From assembly GCF_030063145.1 (NCBI RefSeq), contig NZ_JASISM010000002.1, positions 62,001 through 126,000 of the forward strand: a stretch of 64,000 nucleotides of DNA, written 5' to 3'. The notes under the pieces are model-generated. The model searched no databases, had not been told where the DNA came from, and worked only from the letters and a program-made list of their open reading frames with translations. The translations under genes and the position numbers were made by a program. The DNA comes from Cryobacterium sp. PH31-L1. GTDB lineage: Bacteria; Actinomycetota; Actinomycetes; Actinomycetales; Microbacteriaceae. Of the stretch, positions 1-7,661 are shown one piece after another (position 1 is the stretch's first letter; the number at the start of each line of letters is the position of its first letter).

Positions 1-193
1 GGTGCAGCCACCAACGCGCCGCGCCGCCGAGCGGGCGGACTCCGTCGGATTGCTCGTCGAGCAGGTAGAGGGCCACAATCGGCTGCCCCTGCTCTATCGC
101 CGCCTGCAGGGCTGGATGGTCGGCAACCCGCAGATCGTCGCGAAACCACACGACGACGGGCCCGACGTGGTCGGCTATCTGATCTGAAGTCAT
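1..193 (-). CDS. Deoxyribodipyrimidine photolyase, N-terminal part (truncated by window edge)
   Basis: Only the first 64 codons lie in the window. The reverse-strand translation from the ATG at 193 reads VVVWFRDDLRVADHPALQAA and continues to GGAARWWLH. That is the N-terminal Rossmann-like antenna domain typical of the photolyase/cryptochrome family, whose members use light to repair cyclobutane pyrimidine dimers with FAD as cofactor. A GAGGAG ribosome binding site stands 6 bases before the ATG. The FAD-binding C-terminal domain is outside the window, so photolyase versus cryptochrome cannot be decided. It is transcribed away from the secretion cluster that begins at 500. Confidence 0.85.
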   Translation of the reverse strand, partial: MTSDQIADHVGPVVVWFRDDLRVADHPALQAAIEQGQPIVALYLLDEQSDGVRPLGGAARWWLH

Positions 194-499
194 GCGGTCT
201 CCTCGTGAAACTCCAGTCTGGACCATGCCGCGGGCCAGACCAATTCGGAGGTAGAACGGTCTGTCGCGTCTGATCGACAACGAACTCGTCTACCTGCCCG
301 CATGTCGCTTTATCGTTGCATTCCTCCTGATTTTTCACGAAATGGTCCGATATACCTATTGATTTCAACTAATTCAGTATAGAAACGACATTTACCCTAA
401 ATCCCATTCTGGGGGTTATCGACGGACAGACAAATCTGTCTGTCCCACATAGTGTGTGTACCACTCGCCCCTGAGTCGATCTTCCGAAAGGTCTCCACT
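194..499. promoter_or_regulatory. AT-richer divergent intergenic region with an inverted repeat
   Basis: This 306-base stretch between the photolyase gene and the secretion cluster is clearly richer in A and T than its surroundings, as expected of promoters. A perfect inverted repeat, GGACAGAC-N6-GTCTGTCC, lies at 424-445, about 55 bases before the first exported-protein gene. It is a candidate operator or leader hairpin. No ORF in it looks real. Confidence 0.45.
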
Positions 500-1072
500 A
501 TGAACAAGCTTCTCGTTAGCGCTATCGCCGGTGCCGCCGGACTGACCCTGCTGTTCGGCGGCGCGGGAACGTTCGCGCTCTGGAATTCCAGTACGTCGGT
601 TGCCGGCGGAACGATCACCTCCGGCGCCCTGACGGTGGTCGACAACGCCGCCGCCGGCGTCTGGAAGAGCGGTGCCACTGAAATCACCCTGAGCACGTAC
701 AAGATCGTGCCCGGTGACGTCCTTACCTACACGAAGAAGGTTGACATCACGGCGACCGGCGACAACATGGTCGCGACTCTGGCCGTTGCTCCAGCGAGCA
801 TCACCGCCACGAGCGCAACCAACACCTTTGACGGGAAGCTCGCGAGCTACATCACCAAGAGCGCCCAAGTGTCGATCAGCGGCATAGGCATCACCGGTGC
901 CGGCCCGACGTACACGATCACACCGGCCGGTACCGGCGTTATCGCTCGCGCTGCAGTGGTTACCGTCACCCTGACGTTCCCCAAGAGCAACGTCCCAGGA
1001 GCTGAGAACGATGCCATGCTCGGCTCGGTCAACCTCGGCGCCCTCGCCGTGACCCTGACGCAGACCACCTAG
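500..1072 (+). CDS. Exported protein with SipW-type signal segment (camelysin/TasA-like)
   Basis: A 190-residue secreted protein. The start is the ATG at 500 (MNKLLVSAIAG), placed by GAAAGG 9 bases upstream; the frame stays open further upstream, but without a ribosome binding site. Residues 5-30 are a hydrophobic signal segment ending in GTFALWNSSTSVAGGTITSG. This is the hallmark of the alternate-signal family related to Bacillus TasA/camelysin, in which a SipW-type peptidase cleaves and a beta-rich fibre or adhesive protein is released. The rest is Thr/Ala/Val-rich and predicted to be beta sandwich, with no cysteines. A SipW-like peptidase is encoded downstream at 3101. The fibre-forming role is inferred from family membership. 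Confidence 0.8.
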   Translation: MNKLLVSAIAGAAGLTLLFGGAGTFALWNSSTSVAGGTITSGALTVVDNAAAGVWKSGATEITLSTYKIVPGDVLTYTKKVDITATGDNMVATLAVAPASITATSATNTFDGKLASYITKSAQVSISGIGITGAGPTYTITPAGTGVIARAAVVTVTLTFPKSNVPGAENDAMLGSVNLGALAVTLTQTT

Positions 1073-1088
1073 TTCTTCACCACCTCCT

Positions 1089-1145
1089 GCACCGCCCCTG
1101 GTGTGCCCATCACCCGACGATGGGCACCCCCGGGCGGTGCGATTT
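1089..1145 (+). terminator. Strong nested hairpin between first and second exported-protein genes
   Basis: The arms GCACCGCCC (1089-1097) and GGGCGGTGC (1132-1140) enclose a second pair, GTGCCCATC (1103-1111) and GATGGGCAC (1119-1127), followed by GATTTT. It looks like a partial terminator or an mRNA 3'-stabilising structure that would make the first gene the most abundant product. Confidence 0.65.
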
Positions 1146-1187
1146 TCCCTCCGGCTCCTCCGTTCGACCAGAAAGCGAGGTGATCAC

Positions 1188-1796
1188 ATGAAGACAGCCC
1201 GTGGACGCCACACCGCTTCGCCGGTCGAACGTCGTCGCCACCGTGCAGTGCCGACCCTGCGGCTACGCGCGCGGGCCTTGGTCTTGGCCGCAGCATCCAC
1301 TCTTCTGGCAGTCGTGCTGGCCACGACCGCTGCCGGCGGCACCTACGCCCTTCTGAATTCGAGTGCCGCCACCCCCGCGGCCACGATATCGTCGGGAACG
1401 GCCACGATGACAGTCTCGGCCCTCGCCCTTCCCGCCGTCGCCCTGTACCCGGGACTGGTGATTGCCGCCCCCGTCACCGTCACGAATACCGGTGACGTTC
1501 CATTGGCCGTGACCCGCTCCTCGCTCGTCGCGCCGGATGTCACTTCGGCCCTGTCCGATTCGCTCACCATCGGTCTAGCCGTCGTCGACAGCTCGGCTAC
1601 GTGCACGAGCGCGGTCATCCCCAGCACCAGCGGAACATTTGCCAGTGCGCCGTCGACGGCGGTGGGCCTGACGCTTGCTAAAGCCGAGTCCCGAACAGTA
1701 TGCGTGCTGGTCTCGCTGCCGGCGGGCGCCCCGAGTCTGAGCCAGTCGTCGTCCGCTGCCAACTTTTCCGTCGTCCTCACCGGGGTGCAGGCCTAA
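1188..1796 (+). CDS. Exported protein with SipW-type signal segment, second copy
   Basis: A 202-residue protein starting at the ATG at 1188, chosen because GCGAGG precedes it by 7 bases. The N-terminus is long and very basic (KTARGRHTASPVERRRHRA), followed by a hydrophobic stretch and the motif GGTYALLNSSAATPAATISSG. That is the same cleavage-region pattern as in the protein at 500. The mature part is a Ser/Thr/Ala/Val-rich beta domain with two cysteines near its middle and end. It shares its operon with the downstream lectin-like protein and the peptidase. The precise role is unknown; a structural surface role is inferred from context. Confidence 0.72.
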   Translation: MKTARGRHTASPVERRRHRAVPTLRLRARALVLAAASTLLAVVLATTAAGGTYALLNSSAATPAATISSGTATMTVSALALPAVALYPGLVIAAPVTVTNTGDVPLAVTRSSLVAPDVTSALSDSLTIGLAVVDSSATCTSAVIPSTSGTFASAPSTAVGLTLAKAESRTVCVLVSLPAGAPSLSQSSSAANFSVVLTGVQA

Positions 1797-1799
1797 ACC

Positions 1800-3101
1800 A
1801 TGACCCGCTCACGCCGCCAGGCTTTCGCTCGACCGAGAGGGCAGCGTCACACCGCAGCCCTGCTCGGCACGGTGCTCTTTCTCGTGCTCGCGGCGTCCGG
1901 CGCCTCCCATGCCGCCTGGACCACCGCGGCATCCACAGCCACCGGATCCGTGACCTCGGGCACGGTCAGCATCGCCCAATCCGGCTACGACCAGCTCAAA
2001 TTCGACTACTCGGCGAGCAGTCTGGTGACAACGAAACCCGTCACCGTGAGTAATGGCTCGGTGCCGTCGACGTACACACTCACACTCGCTGGCACGTCGG
2101 CGACGGCGGGCCTCGCCGCAGCGATCACGGTGACGACCTGGCCGGTCGCCTCCACCGCCCACTGCACCTCGTCGACGACCTTGCCCGGAAGCGAGACGGT
2201 GCGAACTTGGACGAACGGAACCACACTGACCGGTTCGGTCGCCGCAGGTTCGTCCGTTGTGTACTGCGTGCGCACCTCGATGTCATCACCCATTCCGGCT
2301 GCCTACGGCGGTGGCCAGGTTGCGGCCCGGCTCGACCTGACCGCCGCGGTCGGCGCGAACTGGAAGGCCGCCCCCGTCACTGTTGCCGTGGCCCAGACCG
2401 TGCCCGACAGGACTGCTCCGACCGCGCCGACCGGCCTGACATCGTCATCGACAACGGGTGCCGCCACCACACTCACCTGGACGGCGGCGACCGACAACGT
2501 TGGCATCGCCTCGTACCGCGTCTATCGCGACGGGGAGCGGGTCGGGCCGGACATCACCGGCAGAACCTATACCGATACCGGTCTCAATGTCGGCACAACC
2601 TACAGCTACACCGTCGACGCGCTCGACGCGGCCGGCAACTCCTCGACCATGTCATCGGCCGTCACTGCGACCACCAGCCAGTCACCGTCGTCGACCAGCT
2701 GGTACCGAGTCAAGAGTGGGGGCCTGTGCGTCACGGGTTCCGCCAACGCGAACGGACCCGTGACAGTGCAGGTATGCAACGAGTCGCTGACCACTCAGCT
2801 CTGGCAATATGACTTGGTCAACCAGAGCGATTACCTCATCAACTCGCAGGCAGCGGCCGGGCTGGCTTGGCAGCGCACCACCACGGCAGCTGTGGTGATG
2901 GCGACACGCAACACGCGTGACTCCAGCCAGCAGTGGGGCGGCACAGTGTCGGGAAACGGTTTGTACCAGTTCGTCATGCAAGTGAACAAAAACAAAACGG
3001 AATGCATCACGGTGCCGAGTTACACAGCCGGAACCGCGCTGCAGACGCAAAGCTGCAACGCCGGTAGCGCCCAGCAGTTCACATTGACGGCGGCGAACTG
3101 A
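1800..3101 (+). CDS. Exported SipW-type protein with FN3 and ricin-type beta-trefoil (lectin) domains
   Basis: A 433-residue protein that starts 3 bases after the preceding stop. Residues 1-55 form a basic N-terminus, a hydrophobic segment and HAAWTTAASTATGSVTSG, again the alternate-signal pattern. About residues 60-200 are a beta-rich domain. About 202-295 are a fibronectin type III domain (PTAPTGLTSS ... YRVYRDG ... YSYTVDALDAAGNSS). About 299-431 match a ricin B / CBM13-type trefoil, with GLCVTG, LWQYDL, QQW and QQF repeats. The combination suggests a fibre-associated protein that binds polysaccharide. Domain calls are by eye. The stop overlaps the peptidase start by one base, so the two are translationally coupled. 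Confidence 0.75.
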   Translation: MTRSRRQAFARPRGQRHTAALLGTVLFLVLAASGASHAAWTTAASTATGSVTSGTVSIAQSGYDQLKFDYSASSLVTTKPVTVSNGSVPSTYTLTLAGTSATAGLAAAITVTTWPVASTAHCTSSTTLPGSETVRTWTNGTTLTGSVAAGSSVVYCVRTSMSSPIPAAYGGGQVAARLDLTAAVGANWKAAPVTVAVAQTVPDRTAPTAPTGLTSSSTTGAATTLTWTAATDNVGIASYRVYRDGERVGPDITGRTYTDTGLNVGTTYSYTVDALDAAGNSSTMSSAVTATTSQSPSSTSWYRVKSGGLCVTGSANANGPVTVQVCNESLTTQLWQYDLVNQSDYLINSQAAAGLAWQRTTTAAVVMATRNTRDSSQQWGGTVSGNGLYQFVMQVNKNKTECITVPSYTAGTALQTQSCNAGSAQQFTLTAAN

Positions 3102-3679
3102 TGGGGCACGGTTCGAAGGGGGCCAGACCGACTGGACTGCTGCAAGCCCTGGGCCTGGCCGTCAGTGGTGCGCTGCTTCTTCTCGTGGTTATGCTGCTCG
3201 CTCTGCTGGTCATCGTGCCCAAGATCACGGGCGCAACCCCATTGACTGTACTGACGAGCTCAATGGAGCCACACCTGCCGCCCGGCACCATGATCGTGGT
3301 CGGCCCCGTCAACACCGACGACCTCGTAATCGGAGATGTCGCCACTTATCAGATTCACTCGGGCGAGCCGGCCGTTATCACCCACCGCATCACCGCGATC
3401 AGCTCATCCACGGACGGTAGCCGAAGATTTCAGTTTCAGGGAGACAACAACAGTCTTCCCGATCCGGACCTCGTGCTCTCCACCCAGATTCAGGGGCGAC
3501 TGTGGTATTTTTTTCCGCTGATCGGCCATGCAAACAACTTCGTCAACGGGGCGAGCCGAGCGGTGATCATTCCGGCCGTGGCCCTGGCGCTGCTCGGATA
3601 CTCGGCTGTAATGCTCGTCACCGGAGTCCGTGCCAGCCGCCGTCGTCCTCGCGGCGCCCATCGCCACTCGGCGGTCTGA
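3101..3679 (+). CDS. Signal peptidase I, SipW / ER type
   Basis: A 192-residue membrane peptidase. One transmembrane segment spans about residues 17-40. The nucleophile region is VLTSSMEPHLPPG, with predicted catalytic Ser54, and the second catalytic region is VITHRI, with His95. A Ser-His pair instead of the usual bacterial Ser-Lys pair is characteristic of the SipW/archaeal/ER subtype. QGDNN (box E-like) follows, and a second hydrophobic segment ends the protein. SipW-type enzymes process TasA/camelysin-like precursors, and three such precursors lie directly upstream in the same operon. The ATG overlaps the previous TGA by one base. Confidence 0.88.
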   Translation: MGHGSKGARPTGLLQALGLAVSGALLLLVVMLLALLVIVPKITGATPLTVLTSSMEPHLPPGTMIVVGPVNTDDLVIGDVATYQIHSGEPAVITHRITAISSSTDGSRRFQFQGDNNSLPDPDLVLSTQIQGRLWYFFPLIGHANNFVNGASRAVIIPAVALALLGYSAVMLVTGVRASRRRPRGAHRHSAV

Positions 3680-3682
3680 TCT

Positions 3683-4492
3683 ATGCAGCCGCGTGATACC
3701 CAGCCCCCTATTTGCGAATTCCGCGCACCTGGCCGTCGTCGTGGGCGCCTGCTTGGTGCCGTGGCCTCCGCGCTATTGCTGGCGCTCCCGATACTTGCCG
3801 GTGCGGCCGGGCCGGCATCTGCTGTCGAACCCGAATTCCTGTCAAGTGTTGCCCAGGCCAGCAACGCCCGGCTCGGCGACGTGCAGGTCAGCTCGGACGG
3901 CGCGCACTTCGCGAACAGTCTGCCGACCGATTTGTTCGACTCGTATGGGGCGATGATTCCGAAGGGGTCGATACGGGCGTCCCTGTGGATCCACAACCCG
4001 AGCGACCAGCCCGCGGTCGTGCGGGTGAGTCTGCGCAGTGCGGACGGGGCATCCGCTGGGCTGAATCAGTACCTCACCCTGGGCGTCACGACCCCTGCCG
4101 ACCCGACCGCGCCCACCGTGTCGTTCGCGGGCGACGCGAATTGTGCGGTGCTCGCGCCGGTTCAGCCGCTCGCCGCCGGCGCGACGCTGCGTGCCGAGGT
4201 CAGGGTCGACATGACGAATGTGACCGGGCTGACCGGGCAGAACGAGACGGCGAATCTGGGCCTCGTGGTGGCCCTGCGCGACGCGGTCGCTGGGCCGTTT
4301 TCGTCGTCGGCCTGCGCCGACACGGGTGTGTTCGTCGCAGTTCTGGGGGCTTCGTCCGCGGCGCCGCGGCCGGCCGCCCTTTCCGGCACCGGGGTTGACC
4401 TGCCCGTTCCCGCCATCGTCGGGGGCGTTCTTCTGCTGGGCCTCGGCGTGCTGTTGACGTTCCGCCGTCGCCGCGAACGGAACGAGAACTAG
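3683..4492 (+). CDS. Surface-anchored protein with C-terminal sorting-like signal
   Basis: A 269-residue protein starting 3 bases after the peptidase stop. A basic N-terminus (RAPGRRRGR) and hydrophobic stretch end in GPASAVEP, resembling an ordinary Sec signal peptide rather than the SipW type. The C-terminus reads ALSGTGVDLPVPAIVGG, then a hydrophobic segment, then FRRRRERNEN. This has the layout of a sortase signal (a pentapeptide like the actinobacterial LAxTG class, a membrane span and a positive tail), but the LSGTG match is imperfect, so a plain membrane anchor is possible. It probably anchors or nucleates the products of the upstream genes at the cell envelope; that role is inferred. 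Confidence 0.65.
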   Translation: MQPRDTQPPICEFRAPGRRRGRLLGAVASALLLALPILAGAAGPASAVEPEFLSSVAQASNARLGDVQVSSDGAHFANSLPTDLFDSYGAMIPKGSIRASLWIHNPSDQPAVVRVSLRSADGASAGLNQYLTLGVTTPADPTAPTVSFAGDANCAVLAPVQPLAAGATLRAEVRVDMTNVTGLTGQNETANLGLVVALRDAVAGPFSSSACADTGVFVAVLGASSAAPRPAALSGTGVDLPVPAIVGGVLLLGLGVLLTFRRRRERNEN

Positions 4493-4536
4493 ATCTCAGC
4501 CGCCCTCGACTGGCGGGCAGCGGATGCCGATGCCCG

Positions 4537-5514
4537 CTACGAGACGCGCAGCACGATCTTGCCGCGAATGTGACCCTCCTCGATCAGTCGGTGTGCCGCA
4601 GCGCCGTCGGCGAGTTCGAACACCGCGTCGACGTGCACCCGCACGGTTCCCGTGTCGAGGAGTTTCGAGATCTCGTCGAGGGCTCGGGCGTCGGGGGACA
4701 CCTTGAAACCTGTCGCGCGGCGACCGGCGGCTGCGGCATCCGCTGCCATGGAGGGCCAGCTGCCGGTCGGCGCATTCACGAGCAGGCCGCCCGGGCGCAG
4801 CGCGGCCAGGGATCGGGTGCCGGTGTCATCGTGCACATTACCGATGAGGTCGATCACCGAGTCGACGTCGCGGGCCTCGTCTTCGAAGCGCGTGGTCGTG
4901 TAGTCGATGACCTCGTCGGCACCGAGCTCGCGCAGAAAGTCGAGATTGTGGGTGGATCCGGTGGCGATGACGTGGGCGCCGAGAACGCGGGCGAACTGTA
5001 CCGCGAAGTGACCGACGCCGCCGCTGGCGGCGTGCACGAGCATCCGCTGCCCGGGGGCCGCCCCGGCAAGCCTCACCATGCCCCACGCGGTGAGGGCGGC
5101 GACCGGTACTGCGGCAGCTTCGGCGTGGCTGAGTCGGGCCGGCTTGTGTGCGACGCTCATGCTCGATACTGAGACGTATTCGGCGAAGCTGCCGCCGGTG
5201 CGCGGCACTCGGCCCATGCCGAAGACCGCATCACCGGGCTGCAGCGGTGACGCCTCGAATGCCGCGCGCACGACGATGCCGCTGAAATCGTTGCCGAGAA
5301 TGGTCGGGTAGTTTTCGATCGCGGCGGCGACGCCCTTGCCGGAGCGGGTCTTGGCGTCGATCGGGTTGAGCCCGGCGGCAACGACCTTCACGAGAACCTC
5401 GTCGGAAATCTGACGCGGAAGCGGCCTCTCAGCCAGGTGCAAGACCTCGGGATCGCCGGTCTCGTCAATGACGAGGGCGCGCATGGTCGGCGGAAGTTCG
5501 AAGTCGGTAGCCAT
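4537..5514 (-). CDS. Zinc-independent quinone oxidoreductase-like MDR family protein
   Basis: A 325-residue member of the medium-chain dehydrogenase/reductase superfamily, NADPH:quinone reductase type. Visible features are MRALVIDETGDPEVLHLAER, the GroES-like N-terminal domain with AAGLNPIDAKTRSG and LGNDFSGIV, and the nucleotide-binding motif HAASGGVGHFAVQFARVLGA. The cysteine and histidine zinc ligands of alcohol dehydrogenases are absent. It would use NAD(P)H to reduce quinones or enones. The start is the ATG at 5514 after GAGGG; an in-frame ATG at 5523 is an alternative. It stands alone, facing the surface-protein gene. The substrate is unknown. Confidence 0.8.
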   Translation of the reverse strand: MATDFELPPTMRALVIDETGDPEVLHLAERPLPRQISDEVLVKVVAAGLNPIDAKTRSGKGVAAAIENYPTILGNDFSGIVVRAAFEASPLQPGDAVFGMGRVPRTGGSFAEYVSVSSMSVAHKPARLSHAEAAAVPVAALTAWGMVRLAGAAPGQRMLVHAASGGVGHFAVQFARVLGAHVIATGSTHNLDFLRELGADEVIDYTTTRFEDEARDVDSVIDLIGNVHDDTGTRSLAALRPGGLLVNAPTGSWPSMAADAAAAGRRATGFKVSPDARALDEISKLLDTGTVRVHVDAVFELADGAAAHRLIEEGHIRGKIVLRVS

Positions 5515-5548
5515 GACCCTCATTCTGCTGCATCCAGCTCGCCCAACT

Positions 5549-5618
5549 CTTTCCGGGCCCGGGCCCGGAAAGCGGGCCCATGCTAGATCATGGGCCCAGC
5601 GACCGGGCCTGGGCCCGG
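5549..5618. repeat. GGGCCC-rich intergenic palindrome, copy 1
   Basis: A perfect 24-base palindrome centred on two GGGCCC blocks (5549-5572) is followed by a stem of GGGCCCATG and CATGGGCCC around CTAGAT (5574-5597), then a third GGGCC-rich stem ending near 5618. The middle stem recurs unchanged at 20802-20825, and a diverged copy lies at 25169-25225. It sits just past the end of the YqaJ gene, so it may act in transcription termination or mRNA protection. Confidence 0.8.
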
Positions 5619-5642
5619 TCATGAAGAAAGAGGGGAGCGGGG

Positions 5643-6299
5643 CTAGCGGCGGGCCTGCTGGTCGAGGTTGTCGATCAGGGCGTTGGCCAGGCCCACCAGA
5701 ATCGCGATCTGGTCTTCGTCGCGTTCGATCCAGCGACATTCGGGCGCCGCGGAAACCGGCACGAAATCGAGGTGCTCTTCCCAGACCAGCAGCGTGCGAT
5801 CGGCGCCGAGTACGTACTGCTGCCACCACACCTGCCGCAGATAGCTGCGCGGAATGCTGCGCCACGGCTTGCTCGTGGTCTTGATCTCGGCCAGGTGTAA
5901 ATCTGCACCGATTACGCCGACCCCGTCGGGCGTGGCCAGATGCCGCGGATGCGAGAGCGACCGAAACAGGTTCGTGCTTGGTTCGATGCCGTAGTTCTCC
6001 AGCACCCACGCGGCGATGACCGGTTCCCGGGCCCGACCATGGTCGGTGTAGCTGTTGCCGGAGAAGCTCGTGCCGTGCATTTTGTCGTGCGCCGCGTTCA
6101 CGATGGACTTCGGGGTCGACAGCTTGGCGACATCCGTTGCCGTAATGCCCTGGTTGCGGGCCCGCAACCACGCAACGCGATCGTTCGAGTCGGCGACAAT
6201 GCGCAGGGTGTGCGGTGCCGGCGGCGGTACCAGAACGGATGCCGCGGGGTGCGCCGAAGGCTGATCCAGGTCGAACAGGGACAGCGTGGAATTCGGCAC
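5643..6299 (-). CDS. YqaJ-type viral recombinase family nuclease
   Basis: A 218-residue protein, taking the GTG at 6299 as start (VPNSTLSLFDLDQP). AGAGGA directly abuts this codon, which is unusually close, so the start is uncertain. The frame runs further upstream, but that extension would overlap the lipoprotein promoter. The PD-(D/E)xK nuclease layout is visible: SFSGNSYTDHGRAREPVIAAW, LATPDGV, GADLHLAEIKTTSK (the D...ExK core) and YLRQVWWQQYVLGA. YqaJ relatives are lambda-exonuclease-like enzymes, usually encoded in phages beside a RecT annealase. No phage genes are adjacent, so this is a chromosomal stand-alone copy of unknown role. Confidence 0.78.
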   Translation of the reverse strand: MPNSTLSLFDLDQPSAHPAASVLVPPPAPHTLRIVADSNDRVAWLRARNQGITATDVAKLSTPKSIVNAAHDKMHGTSFSGNSYTDHGRAREPVIAAWVLENYGIEPSTNLFRSLSHPRHLATPDGVGVIGADLHLAEIKTTSKPWRSIPRSYLRQVWWQQYVLGADRTLLVWEEHLDFVPVSAAPECRWIERDEDQIAILVGLANALIDNLDQQARR

Positions 6300-6477
6300 T
6301 CCTCTATTGTGTGCCCGCGCGCACGGTCGGCGCGCCACCGCCACGGGGAGCCGCGGGATCGGAGGCCGCCAATCGCCTACCCGGCGGAGGTCGCGCATCC
6401 GCTCGCGGTGAGAATCGTTATCGCGAAGAGACCTGGCTTCGCTAGCCTGAAGGAACGGCAACCAATCGGGGGAACAC

Positions 6478-7593
6478 ATGAAGCAGTACCCAGTTCGATG
6501 CGCGCTCGCCGGGGCCGCCACGCTGGCCCTGCTGCTCAGCGGATGCGCCGGCCTACCCGGCTACCCCGACGCCACCGATGCCCCCGTCGCGCAGCTCGTC
6601 GCCGGCGTCGACTGCCAGGCGCCCAACCTCGGCGATGCCGTGCCGATCTTTCCGGACGGCCAATCGACCCAGACCGATCTGACCGTCACACACCCCGACG
6701 CCCCGGAGCCCGGCAGGGTGCCCGTCGATTTCGAACCGGTCGCCGCCTCCCTCTGCACCTTCTATGGCAGCCTCGACGACGAGCAAGGCCGCTGGTCGGC
6801 CGTGACCGTCGAGACCCGAAAGGGCGACTTCGGCCGGCTGCTGTCGGCGCTCGCCCAACCCAACGACCAACCCGGACTCAACCAGGCCTGCACCGCCGAC
6901 ATGGAGCTCGTGCCGGAGCTGTGGCTGGAGAACGCCGCAGGCGAAGCCATGCGGGCAGCCTGGCCGCGCACGGCGTGCAGGAAGACCAAGCCGGCGACTG
7001 CGAAAGCCCTCGAGAAGCTTGAGCTGACCGACACGGTGAAACTGCCGCTCGTGCTGCAGATCGCCCGCCCCGCTCTCGACGCCGGCTGCACCATGAGCAC
7101 CGGAACCCCCGAACAGTCGCAGTTGTTCGGCACGACCGGCCTGCAGACCTACACCACCCAAATCGGGCAGGACCCTGAACCGATTTCGGTGCCGCCCGCC
7201 GAAATCCCCTCCTACGCCGGCGTCGACGGCGCGAGCGTCTGTATCTACACGGTTGACCCGGTCACCGAACCCGACCTCAGCGAACTCGAATCCATCGAGG
7301 GTTTCGACGACGACATGCTCGGCTCGATGCTGACCGTCGGGTCGGGCACCTTCACCAGCGCGACTACCCTTGAAGCGGATGCCGCAGCGCTACTGCCCTC
7401 CGCAGCATCCGCTTTGCAAGCGCCCGCGTGCGCGATTGAGCCCACCCGGTTCGCGGTGCTCTGGCCCGAACGGGCCGGAACCCGGCTCGACACTCCGATC
7501 CAGGTCGAGCTCGACGGCTGCCAGCGACTCTTCGTTCCGGCGAGCAACCCGCTCGTGCCCGCGCCGGCCTTACTGGCGGCCCTGATCGGCTAA
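6478..7593 (+). CDS. Putative lipoprotein of unknown function
   Basis: A 371-residue protein. The N-terminus MKQYPVRCALAGAATLALLLSGCAG has a clear lipobox (LLSGC), so it should be lipidated at Cys23 and anchored outside the membrane. GGGGGAA precedes the ATG at 6478 by 5 bases. The mature protein is acidic and contains several spaced cysteines, as in secreted proteins with disulfide bonds. No known domain is recognised. It lies just upstream of the two-component system at 7662, separated by 68 bases, so it could be a sensory partner or an unrelated gene. Confidence 0.8.
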   Translation: MKQYPVRCALAGAATLALLLSGCAGLPGYPDATDAPVAQLVAGVDCQAPNLGDAVPIFPDGQSTQTDLTVTHPDAPEPGRVPVDFEPVAASLCTFYGSLDDEQGRWSAVTVETRKGDFGRLLSALAQPNDQPGLNQACTADMELVPELWLENAAGEAMRAAWPRTACRKTKPATAKALEKLELTDTVKLPLVLQIARPALDAGCTMSTGTPEQSQLFGTTGLQTYTTQIGQDPEPISVPPAEIPSYAGVDGASVCIYTVDPVTEPDLSELESIEGFDDDMLGSMLTVGSGTFTSATTLEADAAALLPSAASALQAPACAIEPTRFAVLWPERAGTRLDTPIQVELDGCQRLFVPASNPLVPAPALLAALIG

Positions 7594-7661
7594 GGCCGGC
7601 CACAGGCATCCGAGGGCGCGCTCATAGGGCGTTCATAGACAACTGCCGGATACTCATCAGA

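Noticed and set aside
2-187. Small plus-strand frame at the left edge
   Set aside because: The minus strand encodes the photolyase N-terminus, with a good ribosome binding site.
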